Assembly: GCA_025331125.1 (NCBI GenBank)
Contig: JAOALB010000022.1
Span: forward strand, 124,001-188,000
Reading direction: 5' to 3'
Length of the DNA stretch: 64,000 nt
From: Mycogone perniciosa
Lineage: Eukaryota; Ascomycota; Sordariomycetes; Hypocreales; Hypocreaceae
The notes below the pieces were generated by a model. It was not told the origin of the DNA. It did not search any database and saw nothing but the letters and a program-made list of their open reading frames with translations. Numbering within the stretch: position 1 is the first letter of the stretch; each line of letters starts with the position of its first letter. The translations under genes were made by a program, and so were the position numbers. Shown in pieces: positions 47,225-57,915 of the stretch.

Positions 47225-47822
47225 TCATTTTTCGTCCTGATCGTCCTGGTTTTCGTAGGAGTGTATCTGTCCGTCAATGTCAGCACCCAGACTTATGGCC
47301 AGTCTCGCCTTGTGTGATGACTTACCTGAGCTGCCACCTGGGGCCATTCCTCCATGCTTCTCAGATATGGATCAGTCGTGGCGTTGGCACTGTCCTCATG
47401 CGACCAGACAACTATTTTGCCAAACTCGGCCATCACTTCCATCGTTCCGATCTTTGCCGATGTTTCATCACCACCCTCTTCCTGCTCCTCGCTAGCCGCC
47501 CTATTTAAAGCACCGTCGCTCTCCTTCCGTTTGAGCATGACCCCTCGACATGGCTCGGGTAATACTATTGTCTTGCTCTGGAGTTGCCTGCCTCGAAAAT
47601 ACACAGTCGTTGTTTTATCTAAGCATAACTTTGTGAGACCCTGAGCGACTCCTGCAGTACTGAATAATGAGTGTACCAACCTTCGCTAATACTGGGGTTC
47701 CAGGAATCTGGGGCCAGGTCAACAGACCCAGTGTGATAAACACGGCAAGGTAGTAAGTTGGCAATTGTATCCTTAGAATCGCTCTGCCCTTTCTGGATTT
47801 CTAGCATCGGTGGCTGCGACAT
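47225..47822 (-). CDS. RNH203: Ribonuclease H2 subunit C
   Basis: Three exons (47822-47681, 47618-47326, 47266-47225), 158 residues. It is the non-catalytic C subunit of RNase H2, which removes ribonucleotides from DNA. Family blocks: LLPCRVYHTGSVDLAPDSWNP near the N-terminus, TTTVYFRGRQLQSKTIVLPE, a central RGVMLKRKE, then EFGKIVVWSHEDSAN and RSMEEWPQVAAQIHSYE. The last exon supplies IHSYENQDDQDEK, completing the conserved end. Length fits fungal orthologs. All junctions are in frame. Confidence 0.9.
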
Positions 47823-48753
47823 GATAGACGTGAAATTGATGGAGTAGTGTGTGTTAATGGATTAGTTTATTGGCAGTTGAAGCTCTGGTCACTGTAACAG
47901 TGTACGGAGTACTCGTAAATTGGATGCGCGACGGGCGAGACGCGTACCCAGGTTAATTGCCGGGCTATCTTATCTTGGTTGCATGGCATGTGCATATGCA
48001 CTAATCCGATTGAACTGAGCTCGCGGCTCCTACAGAAGCCAAAGAGTCTTGCTCCAAGTGTTTCGACTGTGTACATGCTCTGTTGAAGGTAAATGGAGGT
48101 ATCACTACGTTTCAATGACTCACGATGTCTATAAGGGGCCATGAGGCATCTGCCAAGTCTATGGAGTGAGTATTAGCCCACATGTTGATCTCCCGAACAA
48201 AATATGTATGTACATCCTCCCGTGTAATTAGTTACCCACTGTTAGTCACACAGTTCTTGAATCACATCAGTCACCAAGTTCAGGCATCTTTGAGCATTAG
48301 GAATTTTGAAAACATTAGGGGCCATGACACACAAGTGCTCAGAATTTGGAAGGAAATTTTCTTGAATAATTTTGACACACAGATCTGGCCTGCGCTGCTG
48401 AGGGGGCATCCGGATATGACAGATGGGGCAATCGAGGGTTTTCAGAGAAAGTGGGAGGTAAGAAACATACCATCACTAGTCCTCTCTGTCACAACCCCGG
48501 AGCTGATCTAAGAAAGCAGTATTACGTCACATAGTGCGAAGCTGGGCTTATCACCAAGACCTTCGGTGACGCGATAATAGCCGTGGCGTGCGAGTGGCTA
48601 TTAAAGTTGATGGGCGGAATTCCACTTTGAACGTTAGGCCCATGGGTTCTGCATCCTCCAGGAAGTCAGTGACACAGTGGAAATCTGAACTATGAAGAGA
48701 ATTATGTTGTTGCCATCGCATCTTCGTTTGTGGTGGTAATGGCGGCCGTCCCC
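47823..48753. other. Intergenic region upstream of RNH203
   Basis: 931 bp. Short open frames at 47867-48142 (-) and 48182-48511 (+) lack any recognisable family feature, so I do not call them. TACGGAGTA occurs at 47903-47911. Confidence 0.5.
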
Positions 48754-49710
48754 TTAACGCTTCTTCTTGGAATTTTTCCCTTTGTGAGGTCCAGCAACAG
48801 GCGGCTTTGAGGTATATCGATTGGCATGATCTACATCAAAGCCAGACTTGTGCTTTCGAAACAGAAACATTGCGGCTCTGGCATCCTCAGTGCTGGAGTG
48901 TGAACCGCTTTGTATCTCAATACCAATAATCTCTCGTGCGAGTATTTTCAGTGCTGGTTTTCTACCGTTGCCGTACTTCTTGAAGCCGGGATATTTAGCT
49001 GTATCCCGGATATTCCGTGGTGGATGGCTCAGCTTTAGGGCATCCAAGTCGTGTTTGATATCGTGACCAATCAACACTTTATCCTTCAGAATGTTGTGGA
49101 CTTCCCGTTGAACCTCGTCGAAATCTCTGGCGAACCTCATCTCTTTTCGCGATATGCCGCTTACAGCGGTTCTCCAGTCAGTGACATGCTCCTTCGGCTT
49201 CACATATGAGTCGTAAACCTGTCGTCCATGAAAGTCGACCATGCTGATACGCGCCAGTGCTGACTCGTGCCCCCCAGGTCCAATGCCAACCATTTCGCAG
49301 TCTATGGCGACGTACTTCCCAATTTCGATTCCACTGGAGAGACCATGGTTCACCTTATCCTTTTCGGATGCCAGCATCATTGAATTTCCCTTCACACCAA
49401 GACCGTACGCCTCTGCTAAGTCCTCTGCAGAGATGTCGTTGTCCTCTGCCCACAAAGCCAAAGAAGGGGAAGGGCCTTGCTTTGGCTTATCTGTCGGTAG
49501 TGAACTCTGTACTCCGCCCATCTTGCGTCTGGGTGAGTGTTTACTGCGATTACCTGCAGCTGTCTGTCCTTGAGATGTCTTGATAACTTTTGGTCTCGTT
49601 GTCGAAGGCTGTGCTTGTTGCTCAGCCTTCCGCTTTGCAGGTTGTTTTGACGAAGACTCAGTCTTCAACTGGGCTTGAAGTTTTTTCCAGTTGGAAGAGA
49701 GCTCGGCCAT
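48754..49710 (-). CDS. REX4: RNA exonuclease 4 (DEDDh 3'-5' exonuclease)
   Basis: A single exon of 318 residues; the start is the first ATG of the frame, giving MAELSSNWKKLQ. Rex4 acts in nucleolar pre-rRNA processing. A Lys/Ser/Gln-rich disordered N-terminus (about 1-120) precedes the exonuclease domain. Catalytic motifs: YVAIDCEMVGIGPGG (ExoI, Asp-x-Glu), GHDIKHDLDALKLSHP (ExoII) and HSSTEDARAAMFLFRKH (ExoIII, the H-x4-D pair). The end is basic (KGKNSKKKR), typical of nucleolar proteins. It is head-to-head with ESA1 over 340 bp. Confidence 0.93.
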   Translation of the reverse strand: MAELSSNWKKLQAQLKTESSSKQPAKRKAEQQAQPSTTRPKVIKTSQGQTAAGNRSKHSPRRKMGGVQSSLPTDKPKQGPSPSLALWAEDNDISAEDLAEAYGLGVKGNSMMLASEKDKVNHGLSSGIEIGKYVAIDCEMVGIGPGGHESALARISMVDFHGRQVYDSYVKPKEHVTDWRTAVSGISRKEMRFARDFDEVQREVHNILKDKVLIGHDIKHDLDALKLSHPPRNIRDTAKYPGFKKYGNGRKPALKILAREIIGIEIQSGSHSSTEDARAAMFLFRKHKSGFDVDHANRYTSKPPVAGPHKGKNSKKKR

Positions 49711-50050
49711 TGTTGCAGAAGAAAATTTAGGATGAAGCTGAATCAAACAGCGGTCATGTAGTATTACCTAACAAACTGAACCGTCTCATTGTGTAAGTGG
49801 AAATTTTCGAGAAGGCACAACTTATACTAAGACTGTCATGAGTGAACATGCTGAAAAGTAGAAATTATGCTTATATCGGGATTATGATAAAGAATTGCCT
49901 TCTCACCGCCTTGTGATAAGGCTCGTAGGTGGCGCTAATTTTCATTTTCTGCCACACTCCCAAGACCCTTTAGTGACAAAACAACATCAAGTTCAATGGT
50001 GTTACGACTCGGTTTTCATCAAGGGCATCAGTGCAGCCACACTTTCCATC
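49711..50050. promoter_or_regulatory. Bidirectional promoter region REX4 / ESA1
   Basis: 340 bp between divergent start codons. No specific element recognised. Confidence 0.5.
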
Positions 50051-51612
50051 ATGGCGGGTGGCACCCCGCATGGCGAACCATCTGTCGGTTCCGATACACC
50101 TAGGCAAAAGGGGAAAGCAACAGCCGAAACGCTCAAAATAGGTTGCATTGCCTGGGTCGAGAAGGATGGCCAGCCGCGACGAGCCGAAATTCTTAGCATC
50201 AAACAAACAAAATCCGGGAAACAATTCTATTGCAATTTCGACAACTTCAACAAACGCCTTGATGAATGGGTGCCTGTGGTGAGAATAGATTTTGCCCAGG
50301 ATGTCGAGTGGCCGAATCCCGAGAAAGAGAAGCCAAAGGACACCAAGACGAAGAAGGTTCCACCACCACCAACGAAGAAGTCGCAAGTATCGAAGAAAGC
50401 TCAGAAGCGGCCTGGGAAGCGGGAGCAATCAATAAACAGTGAGGCTACAACGCCGCACCCATGGACAGGTATGTGCTTTTAGTTCAGGGCTGTTGGATGT
50501 TTGGCTGACTAGAACCTTGGACAGAGTTTGTGGAAACCCAAGGCCAGCAAAAATCATCCTCCGTCGGACCAGATGCAGAATCCCAGGCGCGCACCAGCGT
50601 TGAGGCAGCGACGCCCAGCGCAGGCGATGACATGGATGTTGAGGAGAAAGAGGAAGAGACAAAGAAAGAACCGAATGGTTTCAGTCGAGAGCAAGAAATT
50701 GAAAAGCTGAGGACGTCAGGTTCAATGACGCAAAACCCAGCAGAGATTTCACGAATCAGGAACATATCAAAGGTCCAGTATGGAAAGCACGATCTCTTCC
50801 CATGGTATTTTTCTCCTTATCCCGAGACTTTCGCTCAGGAGGATGTCATATTCATCTGCGAATTCTGTCTGAGCTACTATGGGGACGAGATGGCATTTAC
50901 GCGACATCGAAAAAAGTGTACTCTGCAACATCCGCCGGGCAACGAGATCTATCGAGATGATTATGTGTCGTTTTTCGAGATTGATGGCCGGCGGCAGCGG
51001 ACATGGTGTCGGAATTTATGCCTGCTATCGAAAATGTTTCTTGACCACAAGACACTCTATTACGATGTGGATCCCTTTCTGTTCTATGTCATGACGATGC
51101 GGACTGACAAGGGATGCCATATGGTAGGATACTTTTCCAAGGAGAAGGAAAGTGCTGATGCATATAATGTGGCTTGTATTCTCACGTTACCGCAGTACCA
51201 GCGGAGAGGATACGGTCGACTCCTGATTCAGTTCTCATATGAGCTGTCCAAGATCGAAGGGAAGCTGGGCTCTCCAGAGAAGCCACTCTCGGATCTCGGG
51301 CTCCTTAGTTATCGGCAATATTGGTCCGAGAACATACTTGACCTATTGGTTGGGTACAATGAACGAGATGAGAAAGTGACCATTGAGACGATCTCGTCGG
51401 CGCTAGCAATGACGACGCAGGATGTTGAGCACACCCTCCAAGCCTTGAGAATGCAGGTGTACCACAAGAGCGATCACAAGATCGTGATACCCGATAAGCT
51501 TCTCAAGCAACGGGAAAAGCAAAAGCTGAAAGAGAAGAGGGTTCTCGATTCGGGGAGAATACAGTGGAAGCCGCCCGTGTTTACAGCATCAAGCCGCACG
51601 TGGGGCTGGTAG
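50051..51612 (+). CDS. ESA1: MYST histone acetyltransferase, catalytic subunit of NuA4
   Basis: Two exons (50051-50468, 50525-51612), 501 residues. It acetylates H4, H2A and H2A.Z. Domain order: chromo-barrel domain (about 25-90: IGCIAWVEKDGQPRRAEIL, QFYCNFDNFNKRLDEWVP), disordered linker, then the MYST domain with the C2HC zinc finger CEFCLSYYGDEMAFTRHRKK.C, catalytic YNVACILTLPQYQRRGYG (acetyl-CoA motif Q-x2-R-x-G-x-G) and the conserved end GLLSYRQYW. All hallmark residues are present. The single intron (50469-50524) falls in the linker. The start MAGGTPHGEP is the first ATG in the frame. Confidence 0.95.
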
Positions 51613-52035
51613 CGTCACCTATGCTGGACAAGGTATGGTATGCTCTACTCCCTTTGTCGTGTTTGATATAATTGTAACGACTAGTGGTTAAACATGTTGT
51701 AATTAATGATACCCTGAGCTAAACAAAAAATTCCATGCATTAAGATTAAAACTGAACTCGGTGTTCTATCTTTAGAGATCGATTGTGCATGATCAAAATG
51801 ATGTAATACTACCTGCTTCCACCGGCCCGCAGGATCGTAGGATCGTGGGAGGTGCCTCCTACCATACCAACGAACAGACGGCTCCTCCTCACCTCACCCA
51901 CTCACTGTCAACAAAGTTACCATAAACAACATCACTTAATTTGATTGCCCGACCTTTTCCTTTTGTGCATCCCCATGCTCCAGCACGCCAGACCAATTCC
52001 TTGAACCTCGGGGTTAGGACGAGTAATCCGTAGTT
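51613..52035. other. Intergenic region between ESA1 and the GH125 gene
   Basis: 423 bp in tandem orientation: ESA1 3' flank and GH125 promoter. A TAATCCGTA variant of the dispersed motif sits at 52024-52032, just before the start. No gene. Confidence 0.55.
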
Positions 52036-53816
52036 ATGTCTTTCCGACTTTTAGCGTCAGGCCTGCTGGGGCTCAGTGCAGCGAGGCTCGCGAACGCTCG
52101 TGGCGGCGATCAACAAGCACCAATCCGCACCTACGCCGACGCATGTCCTGACTATGCATCCTATTCAACCTATTCGCAGTACGCGTTTCTCTCGGTTCCA
52201 ATGAACCACCACCTGTTTTATCTGACCAGCACAGCCGCCCTCTCAGTTCCGGTCCGCTAGCTTTGCCGTTCCAGCGCCCCCATCCACGATGTCGAACGTT
52301 CCACTCAGACGAGATCGAGAAGGTGATCCAGGAGGTGACATCGAGGATGAAAGATCCGGATCTAGCGCGATTGTTTGAGAATGCGTTTCCCTCGACGACC
52401 GATACGACCGTCAAGTTCCACACCAAGGGCAGCAAAGACACGGGCTTCGTTCGCACAGGTGCTTACCATGGCCCTCGGGATGAAGGCGCTTGGGAAGGTC
52501 CACAATCCTTCATCATCACAGGAGATATTATTGCGGAATGGCTTCGCGACTCCACAAACCAGCTGCGTCCGTACCAGGCATTGGCGAAGAAAGATCCAGC
52601 GATATTTGATTTGATCCTCGGTGCTATCAATACTCAATCCGAGTATGTTATCGAGTCACCGTATTGCAACGCCTTTCAACCACCACCAATAAGCGATTTG
52701 CCGGTATCTGCAAATGGACAAGATGACCAGGTTCACCCCGCATACGAGCCAAACATCGTATTTGAGTGCAAGTATGAGCTTGACTCCCTAGCCCACTTCT
52801 TGGCTTTGGCCAACGACTTCTACACACACACTCAGTCGACCAAATTCTTGAATAAGCGATGGTACCTTGCAGTTGACACGCTCCTTGATGTGCTGAAACA
52901 GCAGTCAGAGCCAACATTCGACCCATATACGGGTCGATACAAAATGAACACATATACGTTTCAGCGTTGGACCAATCTTGGGACTGAGACGCTGAATTTA
53001 CGAGGTGTGGGCAATCCCCTGAACAGCGGAACTGGACTCGTTCGATCAGCTTTCAGGCCTAGCGATGATGCCACGATCCTGGGCTTTTTTATCCCTGCCA
53101 ATGCCATGATATCGGTAGAACTTGACCGGACATCTAAAATTCTACAGGCAGCAGGTAAGACCTCTCTAGCCGACAAGCTGAAAAAGTGGAGTGAGACGTT
53201 GCGGACTGGTGTGTTGGAACATGGTGTTGTAAAGCACAAGAAGTATGGTGATGTATTTGCCTACGAGGTTGATGGATATGGCTCTTCCATTTTGATGGAT
53301 GATGCCAATTACCCTTCGCTGCTTGCGCTCCCCGTGATGGGCTTCTGTAATGTTGATGACCCAGTGTACCTAAACACACGGAAAATGATACTTGACAAGC
53401 TGGGCAACCCATACTTCTTGAACGGGTCAAGTTTCAAGGGGATTGGAGGTACGATATCCATTTTTCTCTCTCCTTTTCTCTCTTTTTTCTTATTCTTTTT
53501 TTGTGTGGAAAAAGTATAGAATGCTAATTTCATATCAGGTCCCCATATTGGTTTGAAGAACGCATGGCCAATGAGCCTATTGCTTCAGGCGCAGACATCG
53601 GATGATGACGAGGAGATCAACGAGTGTCTTGACCTGGTCTTGCGTTCCTCTAAACTAGGTCTTGTCCATGAAAGCGTCGACGTTAACCACTTGTCTCAGT
53701 ACACACGGAGTTGGTTCGCTTGGGCAAACGGAGTCTTTGCTGTGACGATTCTGGATCTGGCTAAGAGAAAGCCGCACTTGATCTTTCAAAAGGAGGCAGC
53801 GCCCTATGAAGTATGA
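52036..53816 (+). CDS. Secreted GH125 exo-alpha-1,6-mannosidase-like protein
   Basis: Three exons (52036-52178, 52235-53448, 53539-53816), 544 residues. GH125 enzymes cleave terminal alpha-1,6-mannose; fungal members include the MUG157 group. A signal peptide of about 22 residues (MSFRLLASGLLGLSAARLANA) suggests secretion or vacuolar/cell-wall location. Catalytic-domain features: PFQRPHPRCRTFHS, LARLFENAFPSTTDTTVKFH, GDIIAEWLRDSTNQLRPYQ, AFRPSDDATILGFFIPANAM, VDGYGSSILMDDANYPSLLA and FKGIGGPHIGLKNAWPMSL. Acceptor choice for intron 1 (CAG at 52232-52234) was set by family match; a nearer CAG three bases earlier gives a stop. Intron 2 contains a long pyrimidine tract. Activity is inferred from family. 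Confidence 0.9.
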
Positions 53817-54404
53817 GATATGAGAGGGCAAAGAAGACTGGGTATTCAAGGCCGACCATACGTACGGTGGTTCAATGAGGCCCGCAGGAATGTATAATAG
53901 ATGGGCCACGGATCACGGTGATGCTGCCAGCATCAGCAACTATAATACCCCTATGTTTCAATTCAGACACTGTTTATCAAGCAACTTATCACTTGGGGCT
54001 GCCTCGTACTTCGTAGAGACAAGGTAACTGGTGCGATTTCATGCGTATACGAAGTATTTCGTACGATACATATAGGTACTCCGTAGTATTAGTACTACTA
54101 CCTAATTCATACTAGGCTAATACTTCGTACCCACGGCATGACATCATAAAGCTTAACTCCTTGCCCCGCCGACTTCGCAATGCACTCTCCCACGATCCGA
54201 CATTCATTTGGCACCAAAGTCGGGGGATCATGCTTTCATCACTTACATGTCTCAAGAGGCGCTCCTCAATTCTGGTGAAATTTTGTCAGTGCCACTGCTA
54301 CAGATAAGGTCTATCTACCAGTGTTCTGGGGCTCACAGCACAAAGCTCATCAATTGCAATTGCATCACCAGCGCACTTGGATATTCACTCATCGTTTGCC
54401 ATCC
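53817..54404. other. Intergenic region with the densest TACTCCGTA-family cluster
   Basis: 588 bp between two plus-strand genes, with four perfect motif copies at 54007-54129 and otherwise no supported gene. Confidence 0.6.
54007..54129. repeat. TACTTCGTA/TACTCCGTA motif cluster
   Basis: TACTTCGTA at 54007, TACGAAGTA at 54048, TACTCCGTA at 54077, TACTTCGTA at 54121. The TTCGTACGAT just after the second copy is a degenerate further unit. Confidence 0.85.
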
Positions 54405-55866
54405 ATGACAACAGCCGCCGCCATGATCGTTCCAGCCCCCAAGCAGATCAACTTCCTGCGTGGATGGCCTTCGCCAGATCTTTTGCCAGCAAGCCTCCTT
54501 TCTGCAGCTTGCCAGCGCATCTTGGTCGACCCGGCTGAGTATACTCCAATCCTAGAGTATGCGCCAGATGAAGGGTATCAGCCGCTGAGGGAGAGGCTGG
54601 CACAATGGCTCGGGCGTCATTATGGCGTTGAGCCGGATGCGAATCGTATTTGCATCAGTAGCGGTGCAAGCCATAACCTGTCTCGTATCCTAGAGAGTTT
54701 TACAGACCCGCATTATACTAGGGCTGTCTGGATGGTTGCTCCTTGCTATCACTTGGCAGCTGGTGTCTTTGAAGATGCCGGATTTGCAGGACGGTTGAGG
54801 GCCGCGCCGGAGGATGATGAGGGTATTGATGTAAAGACATTGGAGAGTAAGTTGGAGGCATGGAACACAGATGACTCAAAACAGGAGGTAGGTTGACACC
54901 CAACTGAACGTGGAGACTTTCAGTCGCATGCGCACAGAAAAGCTGAAAGTGCAGGTGCAGCTCAAGCCGTTCAAAAACCCTGGTCTGTTCAGGAAGCTCT
55001 ACCGGCACATTATCTACGCTGTGCCTACATGTTCAAACCCATCTGGTAAGACAATGTCCATCCGGAGGCGCGAAGAGCTGGTAAGGGTCGCTAGGAAATA
55101 CGACGCCCTTATCATCTGCGACGATGTATATGACTTCCTGCAGTGGCCGCTTGAAGGGCCTGTCACTCCTGAGAGATCCCCGGAGATGAGACTTCCCCGG
55201 CTTTGTGACATCGACATCGCGCTTGGCCAGGCGGACGATGATCCTCAGGGTTTCGGTTATGCCGTCAGTAATGGCTCCTTCAGCAAGATTGCTGGACCAG
55301 GTGTCCGAACGGGATGGATTGAGGCTACGCCGGCCTTTGCTCTTGGATTGTCCAAGACGGCATCTACTATGTCTGGAGGTGCGCCGAGTCAGCTTGTCGC
55401 TGCCATGATGGCTGAGCTGCTTCGGACTGGTGGATTAGAGCGCTTCATTGAGGAGAAGACTCGACCAGCTTTACAGCGGCGGCATAAGCTCCTGATGGAA
55501 GCAATCAATCAATACCTGGTCCCGTTTGGTGTCAAAGCACGACAGTCTAGCATCTCTGGCAGCAGCACATATGGTGGCTATTTCGTTTGGCTTACACTGA
55601 CACAGGGGCCTCCCTCAAGGCTGTTCACAGAGGCGGCACTGAAAGAGGAAAACATCATTGTTGGGGAGGGCAATATGTTCGCGGTCCGTGGGGATGAAGG
55701 AAGCGTAAGCTTTGACCAAAACATCAGGCTCTGCTTCGCGTGGGAACTCGAAGAGAGTATGATTGATGGTGTCAAAAGACTAGGGGCGCTATTGAAACGA
55801 ATGCAGGAAAATAGCGAACCCTATCAGAAGCTGGCTACCAACACCTTTCTAGGTGCCTATGTGTAA
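54405..55866 (+). CDS. PLP-dependent aminotransferase, class I/II fold
   Basis: Two exons (54405-54887, 54955-55866), 464 residues. It resembles fungal 2-aminoadipate/aromatic-type transaminases of fold type I; the substrate is unknown. Features: INFLRGWPSPDLLP, EYTPILEYAPDEGYQPLRER, ISSGASHNLSRILESF, IIYAVPTCSNPSGKTMSIRR, LIICDDVYDFLQWP (Asp binding the PLP nitrogen) and NGSFSKIAGPGVRTGWIEA (Schiff-base Lys and phosphate-binding Arg). The intron acceptor at 54954 was chosen because GAG|GTG CAG CTC joins in frame with GCTGAA before it. An alternative donor/acceptor pair (54892/54936) also keeps frame but gives a 46-nt intron. The start is MTTAAAMIVPAPKQ; the second ATG (MIVPAP) is also plausible. 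Confidence 0.85.
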
Positions 55867-55961
55867 ATGCTACCTGGAAATTAATACATAAACTCATATA
55901 TACCAGAACTTAATCTTGCCATCGCCTTGTCGCTGCCAGTAGTTGATGATGAATTCGAGCG

Positions 55962-57480
55962 TCATTTCTTGGAAAAGAACGACATGATATTGCCTTGGCC
56001 GCCACTCTTCGCGGCGGCCTTCTTTGACTTTGGTGCAGACGACGTAGGGGTGGATGAAGGAGTTGACTTTGTAGGAGCAGGCGGGGTCTCGTCTTCGGAG
56101 AAGGATTCCCATGCGGCCTCTTGAATCGTAACTGTGAAAACCGTTAGTAACTTTAGGTGTATAAGTTATGTGAATACACTTACCCATGTACCCTTGGTCG
56201 TCCAGAATACGCTTCTTCTTCATGACTCGTCGCTTGCCTCTACGACGTCCATTCCCAGAACTCGATACTACCTCCGCAGGCTCCTTTTCTTCCTTCGATT
56301 CTGGTTCCGGCTCTGGTTCCGGTTCTGGCTCCGGGGCTTCCTCCATTTCTTCATCTGCTGGCTCGTCGTCCTTGTCGTCGGCCTCTTCATCCTGGTCATA
56401 TTCATCCATCATGCGCCGAAGTTCTTCCTCGCGCTCCTTTCTCGATTTCCTAAGAGCCTCCGTATCTGCAGATACCTTCTTGGTCGGCGGCAGATCGGCA
56501 TCATCTGCTTCACCGTCATCTGATAGAGCCATAGTGGTCTCCTCTTCCTTGGCAGCAGGTTTGGGCTTAGGTGGCTTCGCCGCTGCTTTTGCAAAGGATT
56601 GCATTATACCTCCAGAGCCACCTTTTTTCAAGGCCGGGGCGGGCTTCTTCGCGGCGCTTGAGGATTGCGTAGAGTCACTTGGAAGTGTCTCCGTCGCCTC
56701 TTGTTTTGCCTTGGCGGGTTGGGCTGCTTTTGGCGCGGTTGCAGTGGGCTCCTGTTTGGTGGGTTTCGACACACTCGAGGTAGGAATTGGGGCGTGCCCC
56801 TTTCGATCTTTCCGGCGTGCATATGGGTTGGCGATTGTCCCATATTTCTTGGGTTCAGCAATGCTGTCTTCTTTCTTAGTGTACTCAGACAATGGTTTTG
56901 ACAATTCGGCTAGGAGATTCAAGTCCCGCTGAGGATGAGGAGATAAGCAGTAGACATGAATTGAGCTGACTTCCTGGTATTCAGCTAAAATATCTGCCAC
57001 GTTATCAGCAAATCTCATCGTCTAGGCCGGGTCAATATCCACCTACCTTTCAGATTATCTTCCGCAACTATTCTAACTGTTTTCGTAGGTGTATAGTCAG
57101 AAAGAGCCTCGTGCTCTGGAATTGGGCTTTTCATCACGGTGTCGCCTGTTTCTGGTGCCTGGTCTTCTGCCCTGGTGCCATATATCAGGTACGTGGCATG
57201 TACTGAATTGGCACGCAGAGCATTCTGATATTTATGAAAGTCGTAGAGTATCCTGTTCAACCGTTAGATTCTGATCTATATTGACCAATAAAGATGAACT
57301 CGTACTGCTTAGCAGCATTCACATGAATATCCAGTGCTCTGCTGAGTATGCGATAAGTGACCTGCCACGCAGAATGTATTAGGCGCTGAACATTTTGGTT
57401 TCAATCAATTGCTCAGTATTACTTACCGGCTGCTCCTCACTGAAGAGCCGGTCCGAAAGGAACTTTTTATGCCCATCCAT
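55962..57480 (-). CDS. POL32: DNA polymerase delta subunit 3 (Pol32/Cdc27-type)
   Basis: Five exons: 57480-57427, 57361-57306, 57252-57047, 56993-56184, 56131-55962, total 431 residues. It is the small scaffolding subunit of pol delta and also a pol zeta subunit, needed for translesion synthesis. N-terminal winged-helix region: FLSDRLFSEEQPVTYRILSR, VNAAKQILYDFHKYQNALRA, EDNLKDILAEYQEVSSIHVY. A long disordered acidic/Lys-rich region follows, including repeated Glu-Pro (EPEPEPEPEPES, about residue 320). The C-terminus ends QGNIMSFFSKK, a PCNA-interacting PIP box, which confirms the last exon. The intron before DILAEYQEV (56994-57046) was set by family match, since a nearer acceptor produces a stop. 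Head-to-head with RAD18. Confidence 0.92.
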
Positions 57481-57915
57481 GATCCCTTTAGTTTTACTGA
57501 GGAGCAAGACGTTATGAGATGGACGTCGCGAGATGTTCCTATCAAATGGTGGACACGACCCTCTTCTTGGCTGGTCGAGACGCGTTGAGCAGTCGAACAC
57601 GAATTCACGTGATAGATAGTTCATATTGCCCCTTTTGTTGCATAAATCCGTCCTCTGCCCTTGGAAGAGGAGCAGAACTCAAAGTGATGATTTGGCTAAA
57701 CTACATATGCACTTAACGACATAGTAGTTATCTCATCCCATCAACGCGTCAACTCGCGACAATGGCCCAGATAGGAATTCCCCCTGGCTGGTATTCAGTG
57801 CTAGTAATTCGATGCTACCGCAGACTGCCGATTACTACGTCAGACACTAAGACTCTTTGCCAGCTTATGAGAACAGTGTTAAAGTCTCGGCTTCTTGTTG
57901 ACTCCAGCTCTCTAA
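57481..57915. promoter_or_regulatory. Bidirectional promoter POL32 / RAD18 with two ACGCGT sites
   Basis: 435 bp between divergent start codons. ACGCGT at 57580-57585 and 57744-57749 match the MCB core bound by MBF at G1/S genes; about 0.1 would be expected in an interval this size. An upstream ATG at 57762 opens an out-of-frame 75-codon frame overlapping the RAD18 start. Confidence 0.6.

Noticed and set aside
47867..48511. Two open frames of 91 and 109 codons in the RNH203 upstream region
   Set aside because: No family features, no convincing introns, and one overlaps a dispersed motif copy.
56186..56932. A 248-codon plus-strand frame rich in Ser/Gly
   Set aside because: Antisense to the low-complexity acidic part of POL32; its composition is the complement of the Glu/Lys repeats.
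56985..57048. Alternative POL32 acceptor at the CTAG near 57020
   Set aside because: Joining there with the 57046 donor gives an immediate stop; the acceptor at 56994-56995 restores the conserved LKDILAEYQEVSS.
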